The position numbers were made by a program, and so were the translations under genes. The notes under the pieces are model-generated. The model worked only from the letters and a program-made list of their open reading frames with translations, made no database searches and was not told the DNA's origin. Below, in pieces: positions 1 to 7,614 of a DNA stretch of 64,000 bases. The first letter of the stretch is position 1; every line of letters begins with the position of its first letter. The stretch is from Saccharothrix coeruleofusca (GTDB lineage: Bacteria; Actinomycetota; Actinomycetes; Mycobacteriales; Pseudonocardiaceae), in assembly GCF_014648515.1 (NCBI RefSeq), contig NZ_BMRG01000015.1, positions 95,651 to 159,650 of the forward strand, given 5' to 3'.

Positions 1-1163
1 AGCGTGGCGAGCGCGCCGTGGCCGACGCGGGCGAGCACGTCCCGGCCGAGCGCGTCGGTGCCCAGGGGGTGCGCCCAGCTCGGCGCCGCGAGGCGGGCGG
101 CGGTGTCCAGGCGGAGCGGTTCGCCCAGCAGCCCGCACCCGACGACGAGCGCGAGCACCGCCGCGGAGGCGGCCACCACCACGCGGTGCCCGCGCCCCCC
201 GGCGGTCACCACCGGCGGCGGGGCGGGCAGGGCGGCGGCGCGCAGCGCGGGCCCGAGGGCCCGGCGGCGCGCCACGGCGGTGACGACGCCACCCGCGGTG
301 CCGAGCAGGACCAGGGCGAGCACGGACGCCTGGAGCAGCGGGAGGTCCTGCGCCTCGGCCGCGCCGAGCGCGGTGCGGCCCAGGCCCGGCACGGCGAACA
401 CCGCCTCGACCGCGACCGCTCCCCCGGTCAGCCCGACGGCGACCAGTCCCAGCTGGGGCAGCACGGGCGGCAGGGCGCGGCGCAGCGCGGCGCGGGCGAT
501 GACCGGGGGCGCGCAGCCCCACGACCGCCACAGCACCACCCAGCGCTCCTCGAAGACCGGCAGCAGGGCGTCGTCGACGAGGCGGCCCAGCACGGCCCCG
601 GCCGGGATGCCGAGCGCCAGCGCGGGCAGCACCGCGTGCCGGGGCGCTTGCCAGCCGTAGGGCGGGAGCCAGTCCAGCCACACCGCGCCCACCACCAGCA
701 GCACGGCGGCGAGCAGGAACTCCGGGACCGCGGCGAGCACCGCGGCGGCCGCCCCGCTGCCCCGGTGCGGCACCCCCCGTGCGCCGCGCACCAGCGTCCG
801 CGCGAAGAGCGCGGCGGCTGTGGGCAGCGCGACGGCGAGGGCGGCGGCCATCAGCGTCGTGGAGACCCCCAGCGCGGACAGCACCGACGGCAGCACGGCG
901 TCACCGCTGACCCAGGACCGACCGGCGTCGCCGCGCAGCACGCCCGCGAACCAGTCGCCGAACAGCGCGGCCGGGTGCGCGTCCAGGCCCAGTTCCCGGC
1001 GCACGGCGGCCAGCGCCTCCTCGGTCGGCTCCTGCTCGCCCGCGCGGGCGCGCAGCACCGACAGCGCCGGGTCGCGCCCGGCCAGCCACGGCACCAGGCC
1101 CACCACCACGACCACGGCGGCGACCGAGGTGACGCGGGTGGCGGCCGCCGCGAGCCCGCTCAC
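1..1163 (-). CDS. Fused DppB-DppC-type ABC transporter permease (3' part outside window)
   Basis: Inner-membrane channel of a peptide/opine/metal-chelate ABC importer. The frame is open from a GTG at 1163 to the window edge (387 codons). The first ~290 residues look like a DppB/NikB permease: a periplasmic domain with WFAGVLRGDAGRSW, then several membrane segments and an EAA-type loop around ERWVVLWRSWG. Without stop or restart the frame goes on into a new hydrophobic segment (VVVAASAAVLALVVG) and the motif HPLGTDALGRDVLARV, which is the hallmark of the DppC/NikC permease. So the two usual subunits are joined in one chain. The start overlaps the stop of the binding-protein gene by 4 bases (GTGA), so the two are translationally coupled. 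The true C-terminus and any ATPase genes lie outside the window. Confidence 0.85.
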   Translation of the reverse strand, partial: MSGLAAAATRVTSVAAVVVVVGLVPWLAGRDPALSVLRARAGEQEPTEEALAAVRRELGLDAHPAALFGDWFAGVLRGDAGRSWVSGDAVLPSVLSALGVSTTLMAAALAVALPTAAALFARTLVRGARGVPHRGSGAAAAVLAAVPEFLLAAVLLVVGAVWLDWLPPYGWQAPRHAVLPALALGIPAGAVLGRLVDDALLPVFEERWVVLWRSWGCAPPVIARAALRRALPPVLPQLGLVAVGLTGGAVAVEAVFAVPGLGRTALGAAEAQDLPLLQASVLALVLLGTAGGVVTAVARRRALGPALRAAALPAPPPVVTAGGRGHRVVVAASAAVLALVVGCGLLGEPLRLDTAARLAAPSWAHPLGTDALGRDVLARVGHGALAT

Positions 1164-2647
1164 CTCAGGTGGGTCGCGGTGGTGACCAGGGTCCGCTCGC
1201 GCGGGTCCTTGGCCGAGTCCGCGACGGAGGTCGCGTCGCCCTGGATGACGCGCTCGTGCAGCATCGGGATGGCCGCGTCGGTGCGCAGCACGGCCGCCTC
1301 GGCGGCCAGGACGGCCGCCCTGCGGGCGTCGCCCGCCTCGGTGGCCGCCGCCGCGCGCACCAGCTCGTCCACGGCCGGGTCGCACAGCCCCGACAGGTTG
1401 AACGAGCCGTCGCAGGTGAAGTCCGACTTCAGGTACGCCACGGGGTCGCCGGAGTCGAGCACGGTCGCGCGGGACAGGATGAACGCGTCGAACTTCCCGG
1501 CCAGCGCGTCCTGCTCGATGTGCGCGTACTCGCGCACCACCTGGGTGACGGTGAACCCGGCGTCCTCCAGCCGCTGCTGCACCACCGAGGCGACCTCGGG
1601 CAGCTCGGCGCGGTCGGAGAAGGTGGCGAGGGTGATCGCGGCGCCGCGCGGCTGGGCGGGCGCGGTCCGCCCAGCCAGCGGCGCGCGTCCGGCCGCCGCC
1701 CACGGCAGCGCGGGGCCGAGCAGGCCCTCCGCGCGGTCGGCGCGTCCTTCGTAGACCGCGCGCACGATCTCGTCGGCGTCGACGGCCTCGCGGACCGCGG
1801 CGCGCAGCCCGGCGTCGCGGAACGGCCCGGACCGCGTGTTGAGGTACAGGGTGTTGGTGCGCGGCATGGGGACTTCGGTGATGGTGGCGGGGTCCAGCAG
1901 CGCGGCCTGGGACACCGGGACCGCCTCGGCGATGTGCGCCTCGCCGCTGCGGATGGCGGCGGCGCGGGCGGCCCCGTCGGGCACGAAGGACACGTCGATG
2001 CCCGCCGCCCGCGCCCGCTCGCCCCAGTAGCCGTCGAAGCGGTCGAGGGTGGCGGTGGTGGTGCCGTTGACCGAGACCAGCCGGAACGGCCCGGTGCCCG
2101 TGCCGACCGGGCTGACGCGCCCGTCCGGGGTGTAGGCGCTCGGCGCGAGGATCGCCAGCTGCGGCGAGGAGAGCCGGTGCGGCACCAGCGGGTCCGGCTC
2201 GCCGGTGGTGACCACGACCGAGCCCTCCCGCGCCTGCGCGGTGAGCGAGACGCCGTCGAGGATGCGCGGCTTGGGTGAGGCGTTGGTGGCGCGGTCGAGG
2301 CTGTTCGCGACGGCGGCCGGGGTCAGCGCGGTGCCGTCGTGGAAGGACACCCCGGCGCGGATGGTGAACTCCCAGGCTCGGTCGGAGATCCGCTGCCAGC
2401 CGGTGGCCAGGCCGGGCAGCGCGGTGCCCTCGGCGTCGAGGGTGACCAGGGTTTCCGCGGTGGACCAGCGGGAGAGCTTGAACGCGTCGTCGCTGAGCGG
2501 GGACAGGCCGGAGCGGGGCGGTTGCAGCATGGCGAGCTTGATGCGGCCGTTCGAGGCGCCCGCGTCCGCCGCGGGGTCGCCCGCGAAGCACCCGGACGCG
2601 AGCAGCGCCGCGGTCATGGCCAGGACGAGCGGGGTGGGAGCGCGCAT
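1160..2647 (-). CDS. ABC transporter substrate-binding lipoprotein, family 5 (peptide/nickel/opine type)
   Basis: Extracytoplasmic receptor for the coupled permease. The 495-residue product starts with a lipoprotein signal whose lipobox is LLASGC (Cys20 would be lipidated). The rest matches SBP family 5 (DppA/NikA/OppA): an early segment ending in ATGWQRISDRAWEFTIR followed by GVSFHDGTALTPAAVANSLD. A typical length for the family is 500-550. Members carry peptides, nickel, or metal chelates such as opine metallophores; the sequence alone does not tell which. The Zur-like site upstream makes a zinc (or zinc-chelate) substrate attractive, but this is inference. The start at 2647 lies about 36 bases after a TAAGGT -10 element. 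Confidence 0.88.
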   Translation of the reverse strand: MRAPTPLVLAMTAALLASGCFAGDPAADAGASNGRIKLAMLQPPRSGLSPLSDDAFKLSRWSTAETLVTLDAEGTALPGLATGWQRISDRAWEFTIRAGVSFHDGTALTPAAVANSLDRATNASPKPRILDGVSLTAQAREGSVVVTTGEPDPLVPHRLSSPQLAILAPSAYTPDGRVSPVGTGTGPFRLVSVNGTTTATLDRFDGYWGERARAAGIDVSFVPDGAARAAAIRSGEAHIAEAVPVSQAALLDPATITEVPMPRTNTLYLNTRSGPFRDAGLRAAVREAVDADEIVRAVYEGRADRAEGLLGPALPWAAAGRAPLAGRTAPAQPRGAAITLATFSDRAELPEVASVVQQRLEDAGFTVTQVVREYAHIEQDALAGKFDAFILSRATVLDSGDPVAYLKSDFTCDGSFNLSGLCDPAVDELVRAAAATEAGDARRAAVLAAEAAVLRTDAAIPMLHERVIQGDATSVADSAKDPRERTLVTTATHLR

Positions 2648-2682
2648 GGGGGCACCTGGTGGGTCGGCGACGGGGAGCCCTC

Positions 2683-2710
2683 ACCTTATGCAGGCGATAA
2701 CCGTTTTCAT
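2683..2710 (-). promoter_or_regulatory. Promoter with Zur-like palindrome upstream of the ABC importer
   Basis: Read on the minus strand, TGAAAACGGTTATCG (2709-2695) is an imperfect palindrome resembling the actinobacterial zinc-uptake-regulator box (TGAAAAnnnTTTTCA type). It sits where the -35 region of a TAAGGT -10 hexamer (2688-2683) should be, the right place for repression. Zur assignment is by resemblance only; other Fur-family or LacI-type regulators could use a similar site. Confidence 0.45.
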
Positions 2711-2864
2711 AGTCGTTGTGGTTTGGACCATACCGGCAGGGCAGCCGCCCCCGCCGGACGAGTGCGGCCGACTCGGCGCTCAGCTCCACCGCTGCGATCA
2801 CGATTCCGGATCGCAACCACACCCCGACGGGGACTCGCACGCCGGATCGGGCGACCATGGGGAC

Positions 2865-3593
2865 GTGGACTGCGAAACGTGCCGCGAAGCGCTCTCGGCC
2901 CGCATGGACGGCGAGGCCGGGCCCGCGCCCGACGCCGAAGTGGACGCGCACCTGGCCGGGTGCGCCGCCTGCGCGCACTGGAACACCCGAGCCCAGGCGC
3001 TGACCAGGAGCATCCGCGTCCGCCCCGCGCAGCCCTCGCCGGACCTGGTGGAGGCGGTGCTGGCCGCCGCGCCGCCGCGGCACGTCGCCCTGACCCCGCG
3101 CCTGGCGCTGGCCGCGGTCGCGCTGGTCCAGCTGTGGGTGGCGCTGGCGCAGCTGCTCGCCGGAGCCACCAGCGGCCACGGCGGCCACGGCTTCGCCGAC
3201 CACCTGTTCAACGAGGGCGCCGCCTGGAACCTGGCGCTGGGCGTCGGCCTGCTGGCCGCCGCCGTGCGCGTCCACCGCGCGGCGGGGCTGCTGCCCACCC
3301 TGGGCGGGTTCGTCGCCGTGCTGCTCGCGTTCTCCGTGCACGACCTGGTCGAAGGCACCGCGACGGTCGCCCGCGTCGCCTCCCACCTGCCGCTGCTGGC
3401 CGGGTTGGTCCTGCTGCACCTGGTGGCCCGCGCGCACCGCTCCCAGCCGACGCCCGGCACCCCGGCGCGGCACGACGACGAGGACCACGACCGCGCCGAC
3501 GGCCACGGCGGTGAACCGACCGGGCACCAGGGGCAGCGCCGCGGCCGGTTCCGGCACCTGCGTCCCACGGCGACCCACCGGCGGGTCGCCTGA
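2865..3593 (+). CDS. zf-HC2 (anti-sigma-type zinc finger) multi-TM membrane protein with His-rich tail
   Basis: The N-terminus carries a cysteine pair (DCETCREAL) and HLAGCAAC, i.e. the H-x3-C-x2-C zinc-binding pattern of zf-HC2 domains that many anti-sigma factors use to grip an ECF sigma factor. After ~70 residues come four or five hydrophobic segments (for example LALAAVALVQLWVALAQLLA). The last ~45 residues are charged and rich in His and Asp. 242 residues from the GTG at 2865; the frame is open further upstream but that part has no coding character. No sigma-factor gene is adjacent here. It is divergent from the Zur-like importer, and the His-rich tail would suit a metal-linked role. That is a guess from context. 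Confidence 0.7.
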   Translation: MDCETCREALSARMDGEAGPAPDAEVDAHLAGCAACAHWNTRAQALTRSIRVRPAQPSPDLVEAVLAAAPPRHVALTPRLALAAVALVQLWVALAQLLAGATSGHGGHGFADHLFNEGAAWNLALGVGLLAAAVRVHRAAGLLPTLGGFVAVLLAFSVHDLVEGTATVARVASHLPLLAGLVLLHLVARAHRSQPTPGTPARHDDEDHDRADGHGGEPTGHQGQRRGRFRHLRPTATHRRVA

Positions 3594-3609
3594 CCGCTGG
3601 TCCCGCTGG

Positions 3610-4284
3610 TCAGGCCCGCCAGACGGTGCCGCGGCGCTCGTACTCCAGGAGGGTCTCCACCAGTTGCGCCTGCTTCGCGCCGAGGAAGCGCTCCACCAGC
3701 CACAGCCCCACGTCCAGGCCGGAGGTGATGCCGCCGCCGGTGATCAGGTCGCCGTCGTCGACCACGCGGGCGTTGATGACGTTCGCGCCCTGCGCGGCCA
3801 GGTCCGCCCTGGCGAGGGTGTGGGTGGTGGCGTTGCGGCCCCTGGTCAGCCCCGCCGCCGAGAGCACCATGACACCGGTGCAGATGCCCGCCAGCAGCAC
3901 GTCGGCGGCGGCCAGGCGGCGCAGGAAGTCCTGGTCGGCCATCAACCGCCGGACCCCGCTCTGGGTGCCGTAGCCGCCGCCGGGCACCACCAGGACGTCC
4001 GCCTCGTGCGGCGACCACCCCTTGGCCACCTCCAGCCGCGTGCCGAAGCTGCAGGTGACGGCGCCCGGCCTGCCGGGGGTGACCAGCGTGCTGGTCAGCG
4101 CGCCGTTGCTCCTGCGCCCGGCGACGCCCAGCACTTCCAGCGGCCCGGCGAAGTCCTGCTCCTCCACGCCGTCGAACACCAGCACCTGCACCCGCAGCGG
4201 GTTGGCCGCCGACGCCACCGGGGCGGCCATCGCCACACCGCCCACCGACAGCGCTGACGCACGCAGGAAAGTACGACGCTCCAC
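3610..4284 (-). CDS. Secreted DJ-1/PfpI family protein (Tat signal)
   Basis: Belongs to the DJ-1/PfpI (class I glutamine-amidotransferase-like) fold. Nucleophile-elbow Cys135 lies in AGICTGVMVLSAAGL, the form seen in isonitrile-hydratase-like and GlxA-type members. The N-terminus is a twin-arginine signal (ERRTFLRAS, then a hydrophobic stretch ending ASAANP), so the protein should be exported folded, which is unusual for this mostly cytosolic family. The GTG at 4284 was chosen because it has GGAGG six bases upstream. An ATG 24 bases earlier lacks any Shine-Dalgarno. 224 residues. Substrate unknown; no HTH domain follows, so it is not a GlxA-type regulator. Confidence 0.82.
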   Translation of the reverse strand: MERRTFLRASALSVGGVAMAAPVASAANPLRVQVLVFDGVEEQDFAGPLEVLGVAGRRSNGALTSTLVTPGRPGAVTCSFGTRLEVAKGWSPHEADVLVVPGGGYGTQSGVRRLMADQDFLRRLAAADVLLAGICTGVMVLSAAGLTRGRNATTHTLARADLAAQGANVINARVVDDGDLITGGGITSGLDVGLWLVERFLGAKQAQLVETLLEYERRGTVWRA

Positions 4285-4596
4285 TGCTGACCTCCGTTGG
4301 GTTGCCATCACCACAGAGGTCGGACGCGGGAGCCGATCGGTTCCGGGGACGAACACGCGGGCCGGCTGACCCGGGTCAACGGTCAGCCGGCCCACCCCCC
4401 AGTCGTGCGGTCTCAGATCCCCCAGTCCACACCGTCACGTGCCCGCATCGGACATCTCCCCTCGTCCCCCGCCGGGCGTCGGTCGCCCGACGTGCACCAG
4501 GATGCCCGTTGCCGGTGGGCGCAACGTTGACGAAACATTGACTCCGCAGGTCACGACTGTGCTAGACCGTTTCGGTACCGAACGAGGGGACACGGG
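4285..4596. promoter_or_regulatory. Intergenic region with SARP-like direct repeats before the AfsR-type gene
   Basis: Divergent 312-base gap between the PfpI gene and the AfsR-type regulator, with no open reading frame of coding character. On the plus strand TTGAC occurs at 4527 and again at 4538, exactly 11 bases apart. This is the spacing of the direct heptamer repeats bound by SARP-family DNA-binding domains. TTGACT (4538-4543) and TAGACC (4563-4568) could act as -35/-10 with a long 19-base spacer. GAGGGG at 4584 is the ribosome-binding site. The arrangement suggests autoregulation by the SARP protein; only the repeat itself is seen. Confidence 0.35.
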
Positions 4597-7575
4597 GTGG
4601 CGGTGGACATCCGGCTGCTGGGGCACGTGCGGGCACGCGTCGGCGGGCGGGAGGTCGACCTCGGCGCGGCTCAGCAGCGCTGCGTGCTGGTGGCGCTGGC
4701 GGTGGACGCGCGGGAGCCGGTCAGCGCCGACCAACTGGTGCACCGGGTGTGGGGTGACCGGGTGCCGCTGCGGGCCAAGGAGACGCTGCGCACGTACCTC
4801 ACGCGACTGCGCAAGGCGCTCGGGGACGAGGTCGGGATCGTCCGCCGGGCGGGCGGGTACGTGCTGGAGGTCGACCCGGCCGCGGTGGACCTGCACCGGT
4901 TCCGCGGGCTGGTCGAGCGGGCGCGGGCGGCGGGCGGGCAGGCGGACGAGCTGTACGGGCAGGCGCTGGAGCTGTGGCGCGGCGAGCCGTTCAGCGGGCT
5001 GGACACCCGGTGGGTCAACGAGGTCCGCGCCGCGCTGGAGCGCGAGCACTGGGCCGCCCTGCTCGACCACACCGACGCGCTGCTGCGCCGGGGCAGGCAC
5101 GCCGAGCTGGTGCCGGACCTGGTGGCGCGCGCCGCCGCGCACCCGCTGGACGAGCGGGTGGCGGGGCAGCTGGTGCTCGCGCTCTACCGCAGCGGACGCC
5201 AGGCCGAGGCGCTGGAGCACTACCGGCGGGTGCGCGACGAGCTGGCGGAGCAGCTGGGCGTCGACCCCGGCCCGGAGCTGCAGGACATGCACCGGCGCAT
5301 CCTCGGCGCGGACCGGGCGCTGGCCGTCCGCGAGCCGTCCCCGGCCACGGCCAAGCCCCACCAGCTGCCCAGCGCGGTCCGGCACTTCGTCGGCCGGGCG
5401 GGCGAGCTGGAGGCGCTGACCGCGTGGGCGGAGGACGCCGCGCGGCACGACGACGCGGTGTCGATCGCCTGCGTCACCGGCATCCCCGGCGTGGGCAAGA
5501 CGTCGCTGGCGGTGTCGTGGGCGCGCCGCAACCGCGACCGGTTCCCCGACGGCCAGCTGTACGCGGACCTGCGCGGGTTCGACCCGGCGGGCGCGCCGCT
5601 GTCGCCGGAGGAGGCGATCCGCGGGTTCCTGGACGCCTTCGGGGTGCCCGCGCACGCGGTGCCCGCCGAACCGGGGGCCAGGGCGGCGCTGTACCGCTCC
5701 CTGCTGGAGGGCAAGCGGATGCTGCTGGTGCTGGACAACGCCCGCGACACCGACCAGGTGCGGGCGCTGCTGCCGCACGACGCGGGCTGCCCGGTCCTGG
5801 TCACCAGCAGGCGGCAGCTGAGCGGGCTGGTGGCGCGCGAGCACGCCCACCACATCAGGCTGGACGCGCTGGACGCCGCCGAGGCGCGCGACCTGCTGGC
5901 GACCTTCGTCGGCTGGGGCCGGGTCGCCGCCGAGGCCGAGGCCGTCGAGCAGATCACCCGGCGGTGCGCGCACCTGCCGCTGGCGCTGTGCATCGCGGGG
6001 GCGCGGGCCAGCGCCGAGCCCGGCCTGCCGCTGGCGACGCTGGTGGCGGACCTGAACGCGGAGCGGCGGCTGCTGTCCGCGCTGTCCACCAGCGACAGCG
6101 CGGACACCGACCTGCGCAGCGTGTTCTCGTGGTCCTACCGGGCCTGCCCGTCCCCCGGCTCCGCGCGGCTGTTCCGCAGGCTGGCCGACCACCCCGGACC
6201 CGACATCGCGATCGCCACCGCCGCCGCGCTCGCGGGCGTCGGCGAGGACGAGGCCCGCGCGGCGCTGACCGAGCTGGCGGAGGCCAACCTGGTGCAGCAC
6301 CACCGGCCCGGCCGCTACCAGCAGCACGACCTGCTGCGCGCCTACGCCGACGAGGTGGCGCGCGCGGCCGACGACGAGGTCGAGCGCCGGGCCGCGACCA
6401 CCCGGTGCCTCGACCACTACCTGGCCAAGGCCGCCTCGGCGATGGCGCTGGTCGACCCGCGCGGGTCCGGCGCGTCGGAGTTCCCCGACCGGGCGGCGGC
6501 GGTGGCGTGGCTGGACGCCGAGTACCACAACCTCCTCGCGAGCGCGGCGCACGCGGCGGCGCACGGGTGGTACGAGCACGCCTGGCGGCTGCCGTGCGCG
6601 TTGCAGTACTTCTTCGACATCCGGGGGCGTGTCGACGACTGGCTGCGCACGCACGGCGCGGCGCTGGAGGCGGCCCGAGAGCTGGCGGACGAGCGCGCCG
6701 AGGCCGAGGTCCGCAAGGGCCTGACCATCGTCTGCTGGCTGACCAGCAGGCTGGACGAGGCGCTGGAGCACAGCGGCCGGGCGCTGACCCTGTACCGCCG
6801 CTCCGGCGACCGGTCAGGTGAGGCCGAGCTGCTCAACCTGCGGGGGTTGATCGAGGAGCGGGTCGGCCGCTACCACGACGCGCTGCGGCACTTCGGGCAG
6901 GCGCTGGCGCTGCGCCAGGGCACCGGGCAGCACCGGGGCGAGGCGGTGGCGCTGCAGAACCTGGGCAACGTGCTGGACGTGCTCGGCCGCCTGGAGGAGG
7001 CGCTGGACCACTACCAGCGCGCCCTGGTCAGGTTCCGCGAGTCCGGCGAGCGCCGGGCCGAGGCGATCGTGCTGATCAACGTGGGCATCGTGCGGAAGCG
7101 ACTGGGTCGCCTCGACGACGCCGTGGCCGCGTTCCAGGAGGCGCTGGTGCTGACCGAGGAGGGCGACCACTGGGTGACGGGCAACGCGCTGACCGGGCTG
7201 GGCACCGCGCTGGGCGCGCTGGGCCGCCGGGAGGAGGCGGTGGAGCACCACCGGGAGGCGCTGCGGCTGATCCGCGCGGTCGGCGACCGGGCGGCGGAGA
7301 GCGCGGTGCTCAACAACCTCGGTGTGGTCCACCTGGCCGAGGGCGACGCGGCGCGCGCCCTCTCGCTGCACCGCGAAGCGCTGGCGCTGGCGGTGCGGGC
7401 GCGGCACCGCCACGAGGAGGCCAGGGCCCACGACGGCATCGCGTCCGCGGTGGCCGACCGCGACCCCGCCACGGCGCGGCACCACTGGACGCGGGCGATC
7501 GCCGTCTACGACGAGATCGGGGCTCCGGTGGAGGAGCGGATACGCCGCGCCCTCGCGTCCCTGCCCGCCCCGTGA
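4597..7575 (+). CDS. AfsR-type SARP regulator (OmpR-like DNA-binding, BTAD, NB-ARC, TPR)
   Basis: Large transcriptional activator, 992 residues. Residues ~5-90 form a winged-helix Trans_reg_C domain (IRLLGHVRARVGGREVDLG is the classic SARP opening). Residues ~95-245 are the bacterial transcriptional activation domain. Then comes an NB-ARC ATPase with Walker A GIPGVGKTS near 295 and a Walker B-like LLVLDNARD near 376, and at least six TPRs from ~680 to 960 (e.g. GEAVALQNLGNVLDVLGRLEEA). AfsR homologues integrate kinase or ligand signals and switch on secondary metabolism or development. The GTG at 4597 is seven bases after GAGGGG; a second GTG six bases on is too far. No biosynthetic cluster is next to it, so its targets are unknown. 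Confidence 0.9.
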   Translation: MAVDIRLLGHVRARVGGREVDLGAAQQRCVLVALAVDAREPVSADQLVHRVWGDRVPLRAKETLRTYLTRLRKALGDEVGIVRRAGGYVLEVDPAAVDLHRFRGLVERARAAGGQADELYGQALELWRGEPFSGLDTRWVNEVRAALEREHWAALLDHTDALLRRGRHAELVPDLVARAAAHPLDERVAGQLVLALYRSGRQAEALEHYRRVRDELAEQLGVDPGPELQDMHRRILGADRALAVREPSPATAKPHQLPSAVRHFVGRAGELEALTAWAEDAARHDDAVSIACVTGIPGVGKTSLAVSWARRNRDRFPDGQLYADLRGFDPAGAPLSPEEAIRGFLDAFGVPAHAVPAEPGARAALYRSLLEGKRMLLVLDNARDTDQVRALLPHDAGCPVLVTSRRQLSGLVAREHAHHIRLDALDAAEARDLLATFVGWGRVAAEAEAVEQITRRCAHLPLALCIAGARASAEPGLPLATLVADLNAERRLLSALSTSDSADTDLRSVFSWSYRACPSPGSARLFRRLADHPGPDIAIATAAALAGVGEDEARAALTELAEANLVQHHRPGRYQQHDLLRAYADEVARAADDEVERRAATTRCLDHYLAKAASAMALVDPRGSGASEFPDRAAAVAWLDAEYHNLLASAAHAAAHGWYEHAWRLPCALQYFFDIRGRVDDWLRTHGAALEAARELADERAEAEVRKGLTIVCWLTSRLDEALEHSGRALTLYRRSGDRSGEAELLNLRGLIEERVGRYHDALRHFGQALALRQGTGQHRGEAVALQNLGNVLDVLGRLEEALDHYQRALVRFRESGERRAEAIVLINVGIVRKRLGRLDDAVAAFQEALVLTEEGDHWVTGNALTGLGTALGALGRREEAVEHHREALRLIRAVGDRAAESAVLNNLGVVHLAEGDAARALSLHREALALAVRARHRHEEARAHDGIASAVADRDPATARHHWTRAIAVYDEIGAPVEERIRRALASLPAP

Positions 7576-7580
7576 CGGCG

Positions 7581-7611
7581 GTGGTGGGCGGGCACGCGGC
7601 CCGCCCACCAC
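7581..7611. terminator. Strong hairpin between convergent genes
   Basis: Perfect 13-bp inverted repeat (GTGGTGGGCGGGC ... GCCCGCCCACCAC) with a 5-base loop, just after the AfsR-type stop and just before the subtilase stop on the other strand. No T-tract, as is common in high-GC actinomycetes; likely a bidirectional terminator. Confidence 0.75.
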
Positions 7612-7614
7612 GGG

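Noticed and set aside
4435-6771. Long minus-strand open frame opposite the AfsR-type gene
   Set aside because: Arg/Gln/Val-rich composition typical of a shadow frame in high-GC DNA, no domain motifs, no ribosome-binding site, and a clear gene on the other strand.
4597-7575. Biosynthetic gene cluster around the SARP regulator and glycosyltransferase
   Set aside because: No PKS, NRPS, terpene, RiPP or tailoring gene set was seen in the window; the two genes are 13 kb apart and separated by housekeeping-type genes.
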